Shown here: in pieces, positions 1 to 7,637 of the stretch
Layout of the letters: every line of letters begins with the position of its first letter
Numbering within the stretch: the stretch's first letter is position 1
Source of the DNA: Lichenifustis flavocetrariae
Lineage (GTDB): Bacteria > Pseudomonadota > Alphaproteobacteria > Rhizobiales > Beijerinckiaceae
NCBI RefSeq assembly: GCF_026130545.1
Contig: NZ_JAMOIM010000036.1
Span: 1-48,586, forward strand
DNA length: 48,586 bases
Reading direction: 5' to 3'
Notes under the pieces: generated by a model
Database searches by the model: none
Told to the model about the DNA's origin: nothing
What the model saw: only the letters and a program-made list of their open reading frames with translations
Made by a program: the position numbers and the translations under genes

Positions 1-173
1 TCGAACGAGTGGCCATTCGCGAAGATGCGATAGGTGCTGATTATTCTCGTGTCGAAGAAGTAGAGTCCCTTGTCCGTTTCGGGATAGATCTGGCCATCCG
101 GCTCGCTCGCCAGGATGGTCCGGCCCTGGTTGATAGTCAGGAGGGGTGGGCCGACCGTAATCTCTAGTGCCAT
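1..173 (-). CDS. Glycogen-debranching-type protein, N-terminal part (leaves the window)
   Basis: The minus strand starts with ATG at 173 and stays open to base 1, giving 57 residues. It reads MALEITVGPP, then a short beta-rich stretch, then GLYFFDTRIISTY. A 'GL(Y/F)xxDTRxxSxY' motif soon after the N-terminus is the mark of the N-terminal domain of bacterial glycogen debranching / amylo-alpha-1,6-glucosidase proteins (GDE_N_bis). The catalytic (alpha/alpha)6 barrel would lie outside the window, so activity cannot be judged. The start is supported by a purine-rich GAGAGTGGGG stretch 6 to 15 bases upstream. An IS3-type remnant sits about 100 bases upstream, so the native promoter may have been replaced. 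The family call rests on one motif and is fairly good; the substrate is inference. Confidence 0.6.
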   Translation of the reverse strand, partial: MALEITVGPPLLTINQGRTILASEPDGQIYPETDKGLYFFDTRIISTYRIFANGHSF

Positions 174-308
174 CAGGCCCCACTCTCGGCGACTGTACCT
201 CGAAGCACAACCAGACCTTGTCGTCGTCTAGAATATAAGAGGCCTTCAAGTCCGGATTATCTCAAGGACCAAAGTGATTGGCCCCAGTTGTGTGGTCCGG
301 GTTGGATG

Positions 309-660
309 TTAGTTCATGGCGGCCCTGAGGGCTAGCGTGAGCATGGCCGGCGTAGATGGCCGGGGTTTCGCAGCCGGCCATGCGGCGAAGGCTGGTACGA
401 ACACCTCCGGGGCTGGGGGTCGGTAGCCGATTGAGCCATGCGGGCGCACAGTATTGTAATGGCGTGTCCAGCTCTCGATAATAACCTGTGCCTCCTTCAA
501 TGAGTAGAAGATCTCGCCATCAAGCAGTTCATCGCGGAAGCGGGCGTTGAACGACTCGACGTAGCCGTTCTCCCATAGACTACCTGGGGCAATGTAGGCG
601 GTCTTTGCGCCAACGGCTTTGATCCAGTCTTGTACGGCCTGGGCGGTAAATTCCGGGCTA
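309..660 (-). pseudogene. IS3-family transposase OrfB, C-terminal remnant
   Basis: The frame encodes the end of a DDE integrase core: EFTAQAVQDW, the IAPGSLWENGYVESFNAR block, ELLDGE, then YNTVRPHGSIGYRPPAPE. These are the last third of IS3-family OrfB, including the catalytic Glu in 'ENGYVESF'. The first two catalytic Asp residues and all of OrfA are missing, so the protein is inactive. The probable outer end of the element is near 275, where TGATTGGCCCC begins. Upstream of about 660 the frame continues into unrelated sequence, so a deletion removed the rest. Confidence 0.8.
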
Positions 661-825
661 TAACACATCGGGAATGGGTGAGAGCCTCGGGCGGTGCGCG
701 GAGCCCTTGTGGAGCGCAGCGTGCCGACCGAGGCGGCCATGGCCGGCAGATCTCTAGAGTGACGGGACGCCTTGCGGCGCCAGCCTACCAAACGGTCCAT
801 CGCTGTGAGAGTCAGACCGCCCGGG

Positions 826-1040
826 AACAACGGCACGGTCGAGGCGTGGCTGAGACCGCGGCCCGAGACTGGCATCATCGCCCGCGACCGCGGCGGAGGT
901 TACGGTGAGGCCGCCGGACGCGCGCTTCCGCAGGCTGTCCAGGTTGCCGACCGCTGGCACCTCATCGAGAACGCAAGCGCAGCCTTCCTGGACGCCGTGC
1001 GCAAGTCCATGGCGCCGATCCGGCTCGCTGTCGGGTCAAT
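826..1040 (+). pseudogene. ISL3-family transposase fragment
   Basis: A stretch of about 70 codons contains VEAWLRPRP, IIARDRGGGYGEAA and AVQVADRWHLIENASAAF. This matches the first part of the ISL3 transposase catalytic domain, where 'ARDR(A/G)xxY' carries a catalytic Asp and 'QVADRWHLxxN' is the signature. Neither the zinc-finger N-terminus nor the C-terminal half is present in any frame nearby. It is a relic, and it abuts the IS3 relic on the left. Confidence 0.7.
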
Positions 1041-1465
1041 GGCCTACGGAGTGGTTCGGCGGGCCTGTTTCCGACGGCTGGGAGGGTGTCACCGGAAGGC
1101 TATTGAACTCCCCATCCGCGATCCGGCCCGCGCGCGCTTGTTCACGGGCAGAACTGCTGAGAAAGCGCTTCTCAAACCTTCGCGGAATGTAGCGCTGGTT
1201 TCTCATCGCCTCGCGGAATGTTTCGCGATTTTTCCGCGGACGGTGACGGTTCCCAGAAGGCGGCGGTTCTCGTTATTTCGCGGACGGCGCAGCTCGAACG
1301 GGTGGCGGGCGCTTTGCGTCTCGACCGCGCGAAGCGGTCGCGAGGACGGCTGCTCCAAAACTGCTCCACTGCAAGTGGCAATACGCGACACCACTTGTCC
1401 ACACCTGTCCCCCTAAGTCATTGCACGGAAATCTTTGTTGCGAATCAATCAGTGTTTCCAAGCGG
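1041..1465. other. Region without a recognisable gene, left of the tRNA fragment
   Basis: Open frames here have no recognisable domain. Two imperfect direct copies of a TCGCGGAATGT word occur (about 1180 and 1210), followed by several TTCGCG / CCGCGG words and a GC-rich stretch. No promoter, terminator or coding region can be supported. Confidence 0.4.
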
Positions 1466-1470
1466 TGTTG

Positions 1471-1521
1471 AAGCGACTGAAAATCGCAGTGTCGGTGGTT
1501 CGATTCCGCCCCTGGGCACCA
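1471..1521 (+). other. 3' half of tRNA-Phe(GAA): island attachment site
   Basis: Bases 1472-1521 fold exactly as tRNA positions 27-76. The anticodon stem is gcga/tcgc (plus a weak outer pair) around loop CTGAAAA with anticodon GAA at 1479-1481. The variable loop is GTGTC. The T arm is GGTGG / TTCGATT / CCGCC, followed by the acceptor strand CCTGGGC, discriminator A and encoded CCA ending at 1521. The matching 5' acceptor strand (GCCCAGG) and D arm are absent upstream, so this is not a complete gene. A tRNA 3' end beginning about 100 bases before a tyrosine integrase is the classic att site left by integration, with the intact tRNA expected at the other end of the island. Confidence 0.8.
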
Positions 1522-1618
1522 TCAGCTTGCTAAGTGGCTGACGCTCAACAAGTTCAAGCATTTCGAGGCACTTACGGCTACCCGGTGGTACAAACGGGTG
1601 GTACAAATGCCCTTGATG

Positions 1619-3307
1619 ATGGCGCGTCCCTACAAGCACCCGAGGACTGGAATTTACTGGCTGCGGCGTGGTGTGCCCGAGAGCTTGCGGTCGCTTGTTG
1701 GGAAGCGAGAAGAAAAGTTCAGTCTCGGAACGCGCGACCCCGAGGAGGCGAAGCGGCTGCACGCGAAAGCGATAGCCGAGATGGATTCGCAATGGGCAAA
1801 TCTCCGTGCAGGGCAACGCATTCTTACCGAACGTGAAGCTCATGAACTCGCGAAACCAATCTTTCGCAAATGGCTGGTGCTTTATCAGGATGATCCCGGC
1901 AACCAGCTCCAATGGCATCCCGACCTATACGAACGCCTGACCCTCCTGCCAGAAACCGATCCTCTAAGCGATTTGAAAAACCAGGGGTTCGACAACGTAG
2001 AAGAAGATACTGCCGGGGTTCACCTTGATGAACTTTTGCTAGCGAACATGCGGGTCTTCGCTCGTGCGCAGGCGAAGTACATCCTGGAAGCTCACGGGCT
2101 ACGGGTGGATGGCTACAGCCACCTGAAGCTTGTTCGCGCCTGCGCCATCGCCTTGCAACGCGCGAGTCTGATACTCGGTGATTCGTTCGAAACAGGCGAG
2201 CCTGTCGAAATCGATGAGGAGCTGCCGACGGCCAACACGGTCACTCCGCGCACTTCGCCTCCTTCCGGTACGCCGCGTTCGCGCGGTGCGGCTACGGGGG
2301 TGGCACGAGCGGTGAGCAGCAAGGATGAACCGGACGCGCTCACGTTTGCGAACCTGCTAGAGGCTTGGTGGACCGAAGCGAAGGCGGTGGGACGAAAGCC
2401 GAGCACTTATGAAAGCTATCGCAACACGTTCGTCACCTTCGTCGAGTTCCTCGGACACGAAGATGCGGCGCGTGTCACCGAAAGCGACGTTGTCGCCTTC
2501 AAGGATCATCGCCTGAGTACACCCTCAAAGAGGACCGGTAAGCCACCGTCAGCGAAGACCGTCAAAGACAGCGATCTTTCCGCTCTCAAGACACTGTTCG
2601 GCTGGGCGGTAACCAATCGCAAGCTCGGGGCCAATCCGGCAACAGGCATCACCATCAAGCTTGCCAAGCCGCAACGCCTCAGACCGAAATGGTTCACAGA
2701 CACGGAAGCTGAACTGATTCTGTCCGCAGCGCTCAATGCGAATCTGAGCGGTGATGCTCCGCAGTTGAAGGCCGCCAAGCGATGGGTGCCTTGGCTGTGC
2801 GCGTTTACCGGAGCGCGGGTCGGCGAACTGGCCCAGCTGCGCAAGGAGGACGTTACTCAGCGCGACAACTACTGGGTGGTCCGAATCACACCGGAGGCGG
2901 GCACGGTTAAGACGAACGAAGCTCGTGAAGTCGTTTTACACCCACAGATTGTTAAGCTTGGATTTTCGACGTTCGTCGCAGCTGCGCCTTCCGGGCACCT
3001 TTTCTTGTCGCCGCGGAGTGACGGAGATGTCCTGAAGCCCCTTCAGACGTTGAAAAACCGTTTGGCTGAGTTCGGCCGGGCACTCGTTCCAGACGAAGGG
3101 GTCGCGCCGAATCACGGCTGGCGGCATCGCTTCAAAACTGTAGGAATGGAAGCCGGCATCCCACTTCGCATCCTTGATGCAATCCAGGGTCACGCCCCTC
3201 GCAGCGTATCGGACAGCTACGGTGACGTGACACTTAAGACAATGGCAGGAGCGATGTTCAAGCTCCCTTATTTTTTTGTGCAAGCGAAGGTGAAAGAACC
3301 GGCTTAA
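1619..3307 (+). CDS. Tyrosine-type site-specific integrase
   Basis: A large integrase of about 562 residues that would cut and rejoin DNA at the adjacent tRNA end. The N-terminus (MARPYKHPRTGIYWLRRGVP) is the small DUF6538-type arm found in tRNA-targeting integrases of Alphaproteobacteria. A linker of about 150 residues follows, with a Pro/Ser/Thr/Arg-rich patch, then a SAM-like core-binding domain (LLEAWWTEAKAVGRKPSTYESY). The catalytic domain shows Arg I in TGARVGELAQL, the box II motif HGWRHRFKT (His-x-x-Arg) and GHAPRSVSDSYGD with the nucleophile Tyr. All hallmark residues are present, so it is probably active. The ATG at 1619 was chosen because the family starts there; 1598 is an upstream alternative. 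It points away from the tRNA fragment into the island. Confidence 0.93.
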   Translation: MARPYKHPRTGIYWLRRGVPESLRSLVGKREEKFSLGTRDPEEAKRLHAKAIAEMDSQWANLRAGQRILTEREAHELAKPIFRKWLVLYQDDPGNQLQWHPDLYERLTLLPETDPLSDLKNQGFDNVEEDTAGVHLDELLLANMRVFARAQAKYILEAHGLRVDGYSHLKLVRACAIALQRASLILGDSFETGEPVEIDEELPTANTVTPRTSPPSGTPRSRGAATGVARAVSSKDEPDALTFANLLEAWWTEAKAVGRKPSTYESYRNTFVTFVEFLGHEDAARVTESDVVAFKDHRLSTPSKRTGKPPSAKTVKDSDLSALKTLFGWAVTNRKLGANPATGITIKLAKPQRLRPKWFTDTEAELILSAALNANLSGDAPQLKAAKRWVPWLCAFTGARVGELAQLRKEDVTQRDNYWVVRITPEAGTVKTNEAREVVLHPQIVKLGFSTFVAAAPSGHLFLSPRSDGDVLKPLQTLKNRLAEFGRALVPDEGVAPNHGWRHRFKTVGMEAGIPLRILDAIQGHAPRSVSDSYGDVTLKTMAGAMFKLPYFFVQAKVKEPA

Positions 3308-3707
3308 GAGCGATGACTGGCGAGGCGGTCCCTATTTCTCTTGTTCGTTTGGATCCCGCCCCTTCCGCCAGACATTTAGGCTAAGTACCTACATTGTTTG
3401 AAGTTTTCTGGCTAGTTCGATGCGGCAGCCCTCAGCTTAGCCCACATTCGTCACCGGCTTCTAGCGGCCCTCACAGCACTTCTTTGGACAATTACACCGG
3501 CCATCGACCTCGGTGCTGATGGCGACCGACCTTGAAATAAGCCGCCCGACCGCGTTCATTCTGCGCTAGAGCGGAACGCATTCGGGTCCGATCCAAGAGC
3601 ACAGGGCAGATGCGATAAGCCTTGCCGTAGAAGCGTACCGTGTCGACGCTTGCCGCGCTTGGCTGGGTGGGCGAGTATGATCCAGCTTTTAAGGATGGGA
3701 GCAGTCC
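3308..3707. other. Intergenic region downstream of the integrase
   Basis: About 400 bases with no supported gene. On the minus strand between roughly 3490 and 3645 there is a short open stretch (DTVRFYGKAYRICPVLLDR and on), but it has no start context and no family I recognise. A purine-rich AAGGATGGGA at 3691-3700 is the likely ribosome site for the following TTG start at 3708. Confidence 0.4.
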
Positions 3708-6692
3708 TTGAGTACTAAAGAGTCGAGTGCTGTTCGGGGCTTGGCCGCGATCCTTATGACGACGTCCGCGGTCCTAACGCCAGCGAGAGCTCAGAATGTT
3801 GATCTGGGAGGGATCATCGGCGGCTTGATGCAGGGTGCCATTCAATCCGAGATACAGGGGTCGCAGCGGGAGGTCCGAAAGCGCCCAAGGTTACCTGATC
3901 GCACACCTACCGTGGAGAATGGTGGCGACGATAGTCGATTGGTCGGCTCCAATCCGAGGACGAGCGCACAATTATTCGCAGTCGATGGGCACGGACTTGG
4001 GGATCGTCTCAGTCCGGGGCACCTTGCGCCCGATTTTAGCCTTTCTCCAAGTGAGCAGTTCTTGGGCTTCCAATGGTTTCGGAGAAGGAAAGCAATTAAT
4101 TCTATTTTAACCACGATCTCTATACTTGTTTCTTCTGCCAATGAGATAGAATACTACAATAAGTACTATGAGGCGGCTCACTTCGAGCCCGGTGCTGTTC
4201 AAGGTGAGATCAAGCGGATCGCCGATCTGTATCAAGCCCATCCCCGCATCCTAAAGATGGAACGCAATGCAGAGGGAAATTCGGCCGTTATAGCTTTGTG
4301 GGGCTCTTTGATGCTCACGCCGCTTGATCCCAAGAATGTATCACTTCTCGCGTCCGGACAGGTCGTCAACTCAGGTATTTTGATCGATTTCCTTGGTGAC
4401 TATCGCGCTTCTGCCCGGCGAGGGCTGCCGGTTTATAAGATTTCTGGTGGTTCCGGATATTATTGGGCTGCTCGGTTCAATGATGGGGGAGATGGGACCC
4501 TTCGTTTTGGCATTGCCGATGCGTCGGTTTTCAACGCTGCATCCGCGCCTGCACAAGCAACCTCTGATCAAGCGCTTGCATTCTCTGAGGTGATGCCGAC
4601 AGCCATCGTTCCACCCCGATCCCCCGTTGGTTCAGCGCCGGACGATAGTGCTCAAGCGGAGGCGAAGGAAAAAGCTAACCAGGCAGAGGCCGAGGCGCAG
4701 GCGGCACGAAATGCGGCCGCCGCGAAACTGCGCAAAGCCCAGTTTGAGCGAGCATCCACCAATGCTAAGAAAGCTATCGACGACGCATCGGCTTTCGTAA
4801 AATCGAGCGCGACAACTCCGAAATTGCTCGACTACGTTCAGCAGATTGCCGATCTGAACGACACTTTATCGGCGAGCGATGCCAATGTCACCGAAGCCAA
4901 AACTAAAGCCCTTCTCCGGTCGCTTCAAGATGACCCCGATTTCCAGCGATTCCGTGATGAACGAGATAAGCAGAGGCAACGGCAGATCGCGAGGGACTTG
5001 GGCGACGCGGTCCACACGCTGACGTCGCAGCGACAATTCCTGGTCGGCTACGTGACACGTGATCCGACATCGGCGAACGCATCCAAGCTACTCCCGCTCA
5101 TCAAGCGAGCCGAGGTGGTCGTCGCCAGCCCTGACCTTGACCGCGTCCAAACTCTCTTGGGGCAGGTTGATATCGCGTTGCAGGACGCGGGTTTGTCGGA
5201 CGAGTTCGCGGCCAGTCAAAAGATGCAGCAGCCGGACGATTCGACCCAGGGCGATTCCGCCTCGTCCAGCGAGGCCCATAAAATTGAAAGTGCGGAAGCT
5301 CAACAGAAGACGGGCGTGCAGCTCGTCGGCACCGAGAAAAATGCCTTCCTGCTTAAGGGGGATCTGCAGGACGTGGTCTTGATGTATAACTCCTCATCGA
5401 GCGCGCCTCACGTCGTCCGCAACCTAAGAGGCGACATTGTTTTCACCGAGGGCAGAGCCGACGCTTGTTTGTTTGGGCGAGACGGTGACGATAGGGAGCT
5501 TAGTGCTGTAATGCGGTCAACACTGTCGGCGTACAATACGGCTAAGACCGTTGTACTCGGCGGCGATCCCTGCAACGCGGATCAACTAAACACTTACGAC
5601 GTGGTCGCGACCCGTCGGGGCACTTTCCTGCGTCAGGACCCAGAGGCTGCGCTTGCCCTCATTAAAGCGATCGAGATTGATGCGTTCAAGAGCTTGGTCA
5701 CTGTCACAGATGCCCAGCTAAAAGCAGCGGCCTCGGCCGATGCCGTCGCCGCTACGGAGATCGCGGCGGACGTGGAAAAAGGCGTGAAGGAGGGCTTCGG
5801 TTTGATACTTTTCACCGGAAACTCCGCTGCCATCTGTCTAGTGGCTCAGGACCAAGTGGAGGCGCATCGGCAATTGCTCGTTGGCCACGCGGAGAGGCTC
5901 GCTTCCGATATGAGAGCCGCACCAACGCTCGTGCCTACATCGCCGGATGGTGCTTTCGTGAACGCCAAGCGTGGTCAGTGCGGGGCAATCTATGCGCAAT
6001 CGGCCGAGTTGAAAGACCTTGCGGGAGCGCTCAAGCGCGATGGGCTCGCATATCGATTTAGCTCAGTTTGGATCGAGACTGATAAAGTCAAGGCCATGGC
6101 TGATAAGCTGCGAATGCAAAACGAAAATGCCGCGCGGCAGTCGGCCGAGCGTCAGCGTCGGCAAATTGAGGAGCAGCATCTTGCGAGTCTTCGGGCCGCT
6201 GATGAAGCTTCCAAACTGGCTAACTTGCAAGCGGCCTCGCGCGATAAATACTTGAGCAGCGCCAATGCGTCGCAAGCCAACATCGCAGCAGATGTCAAAG
6301 AGTTCATGGATCATCCAGACAACAGCGAGGGTGTGGCTCGTGTTTTCCCAACTTTCGCTTCGCTCTACCGCAATGAGCTAGCTAATCGTTGGGAGCTCAT
6401 GAGCGAGAACGCTGCACTGGAGGACTATGGGATGTCAGACTTCAAAGGCCGGAAGCTTGAGACCGCTCTCAGCCGGATCAACATTGGGCTGAAGAACCGT
6501 ATGCTGGGCGATTATAAGAGCGAATGTTTTATATTTGGCGAAATCGAAGACAGCGAGTTCGCGATGAGGCGTGACCCGATTGCCGTAAGCTGTGATGATG
6601 ATGCGGCACTGTCGAGCTGGAAAATTCAACACGGATTTAAGAGTGTCTGGACCCTTAGCACTGCTGATCCTACGGCTATCGGTCGGTATTGA
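3708..6692 (+). CDS. Large exported protein of unknown function (994 aa)
   Basis: Not recognised. The N-terminus has a clear Sec signal: a charged start, then AAILMTTSAVLTPARAQN with a probable AxA cleavage site near residue 29. A Gly-rich segment (GGIIGGLMQGA) follows, as often seen in exported proteins. An Ala/Glu/Lys-rich stretch around residues 318-355 and another around 800-850 (ENAARQSAERQRRQIEEQ) are likely coiled coils. Cys residues appear only in the second half. No transmembrane segment follows the signal, so it should be periplasmic or secreted. Translation probably starts at the TTG at 3708, with AAGGATGGGA about 7 bases upstream. It stands alone on its strand between the integrase and IS debris, so it is island cargo. 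It could belong to a surface or envelope complex, but nothing in the sequence fixes a role. Confidence 0.85.
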   Translation: MSTKESSAVRGLAAILMTTSAVLTPARAQNVDLGGIIGGLMQGAIQSEIQGSQREVRKRPRLPDRTPTVENGGDDSRLVGSNPRTSAQLFAVDGHGLGDRLSPGHLAPDFSLSPSEQFLGFQWFRRRKAINSILTTISILVSSANEIEYYNKYYEAAHFEPGAVQGEIKRIADLYQAHPRILKMERNAEGNSAVIALWGSLMLTPLDPKNVSLLASGQVVNSGILIDFLGDYRASARRGLPVYKISGGSGYYWAARFNDGGDGTLRFGIADASVFNAASAPAQATSDQALAFSEVMPTAIVPPRSPVGSAPDDSAQAEAKEKANQAEAEAQAARNAAAAKLRKAQFERASTNAKKAIDDASAFVKSSATTPKLLDYVQQIADLNDTLSASDANVTEAKTKALLRSLQDDPDFQRFRDERDKQRQRQIARDLGDAVHTLTSQRQFLVGYVTRDPTSANASKLLPLIKRAEVVVASPDLDRVQTLLGQVDIALQDAGLSDEFAASQKMQQPDDSTQGDSASSSEAHKIESAEAQQKTGVQLVGTEKNAFLLKGDLQDVVLMYNSSSSAPHVVRNLRGDIVFTEGRADACLFGRDGDDRELSAVMRSTLSAYNTAKTVVLGGDPCNADQLNTYDVVATRRGTFLRQDPEAALALIKAIEIDAFKSLVTVTDAQLKAAASADAVAATEIAADVEKGVKEGFGLILFTGNSAAICLVAQDQVEAHRQLLVGHAERLASDMRAAPTLVPTSPDGAFVNAKRGQCGAIYAQSAELKDLAGALKRDGLAYRFSSVWIETDKVKAMADKLRMQNENAARQSAERQRRQIEEQHLASLRAADEASKLANLQAASRDKYLSSANASQANIAADVKEFMDHPDNSEGVARVFPTFASLYRNELANRWELMSENAALEDYGMSDFKGRKLETALSRINIGLKNRMLGDYKSECFIFGEIEDSEFAMRRDPIAVSCDDDAALSSWKIQHGFKSVWTLSTADPTAIGRY

Positions 6693-7082
6693 CTGCCTCA
6701 AACAACACGCTCCACGGCCTCTGCTGAATGATCGCACGACGGGACGAACCCTCCGGACCACCCCGCCAGTCGCCTCGACGAGCTGCTGCCCTGGAACTAG
6801 AAGGCCAGCAGCCCATCACGTTTATTTTCAGGCAGCCTGACGCACCGCCAATACCTTCCGCTGGGATCACCGTGACGCGGTAGCCCAGATCTGCGGTACT
6901 GGCCGGATCCGTACTGAAGCTCGCTACCATCCGCGAAATGGCGGTGACGCGGTTGCCTGTGCGCTTCTAGACGAGCGCCACCTTTGTGCGGCGGACGGAG
7001 ATGGCTCGGGAAATCTGAACAGGTTGCATGAGTGGAGTTTCTGCCTGACGGCGGCCAGGATGGCCGCGGAGCAGGAGAGACG
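6693..7082. other. Gap with decayed sequence and an IS3 end
   Basis: Nearly 390 bases between the orphan gene and the IS3 orfA stub. On the minus strand around 6850-6930 a short stretch reads STADLGYRVTVIPAEGIG, which is like the end of an isochorismatase-type hydrolase, but it is too short to claim. The bases just before 7083 (TGAGTGGAGTTTCTGCCTGACGG) probably belong to the left end and leader of the IS3 element. Confidence 0.35.
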
Positions 7083-7204
7083 ATGAGTAAGAGACCACGC
7101 CGGAACCACGCACCCGCCTTCAAGGCGAAGGTGGCCTTGGCGGCTGTACGAGGCGAGAAGATGCTGGCCGAACTGGCGCAGCAGTTTGATGTCCATCCGA
7201 ACCA
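7083..7204 (+). pseudogene. IS3-family transposase OrfA, N-terminal stub
   Basis: ATG at 7083 starts MSKRPRRNHAPAFKAKVALA, continuing through GEKMLAELAQQFDVHPNQ. This is the leucine-zipper / helix-turn-helix N-terminus of IS3-family OrfA. The next expected residues (ITQWK...) are missing: after about 7204 the frame runs into sequence belonging to the oppositely oriented gene next door. The rest of OrfA and all of OrfB are gone, so a deletion from inside the element into the neighbouring gene is the simplest reading. Confidence 0.85.
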
Positions 7205-7619
7205 GTTGGGGAACACTATCTTCTTTGGTCCGAGCTCGTGGGCGAGATCCACCTCCTTCACAGCCCAATGCGTGCGATGCAGCTCCATTCCCGATGTCAA
7301 GGGAGGGCGACAGCTCCAACAGATCGTCAGCGGTCAGAAATGAGCCAATAGGCGCAATCTATTACTCGATTTGAACCTGAACACCCTGTCTCCGCGTCAC
7401 GTCCCGAATGCGACCGAAATGGGGTGCAAGCCTGTTCCCCTTTTCGTAAGCAAAGATGCAGGGAAGGTGCCTGAGCCCAGCCACAGCCTGCGAATCTAGG
7501 TTTCCGACACGCTTAGTCAGGGCGTCGTCGGTAGATTCCCGAACGCATCGTGACTTCCCAATCTGCCAAGGCTCGCCTCTCCACGCCTCGTCGTTTCCGG
7601 AGACAAATAGGTGATACAC
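7205..7619 (-). pseudogene. Decayed small gene directly downstream of trlF
   Basis: From ATG 7619 the minus strand reads MYHLFVSGNDEAWRGEPWQI, then SRCVRESTDDALTKRVGNLD and LRHLPCIFAYEKGN, ending GVQVQIE before two consecutive stops (TAA TAG, about 7359-7364). The same frame resumes as IAPIGSFLTADDLLELSPSLDIGN. After a one-base shift near 7275 it continues as ELHRTHWAVKEVDLAHELG until the IS3 stub cuts it near 7205. The pieces fit one continuous protein of about 140 residues, broken by two stops, one frameshift and a truncation. The start lies 18 bases after the trlF stop on the same strand, so the two were probably co-transcribed. I associate the YHLFVSG...IFAYE...HRTHWAVK pattern with small proteins encoded beside TrlF ATPases; that link is from memory and is inference. 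Confidence 0.7.
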
Positions 7620-7637
7620 TCGCGCTTCGCATTCTGC

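Noticed and set aside
1041-1440. CRISPR-like or iteron repeats
   Set aside because: Only two imperfect copies of an 11-base word; no regular spacing. No CRISPR array was seen anywhere in the window.
1471-1521. Complete tRNA-Phe gene
   Set aside because: No 5' acceptor strand or D arm is present upstream of the anticodon arm.
1445-1918. Minus-strand open frame ending in a GGIEPPT motif
   Set aside because: This motif is the known false translation of a tRNA 3' end, which supports the tRNA fragment and not a protein.
6850-6930. Isochorismatase remnant
   Set aside because: Only about 18 residues resemble the family; too short to claim.
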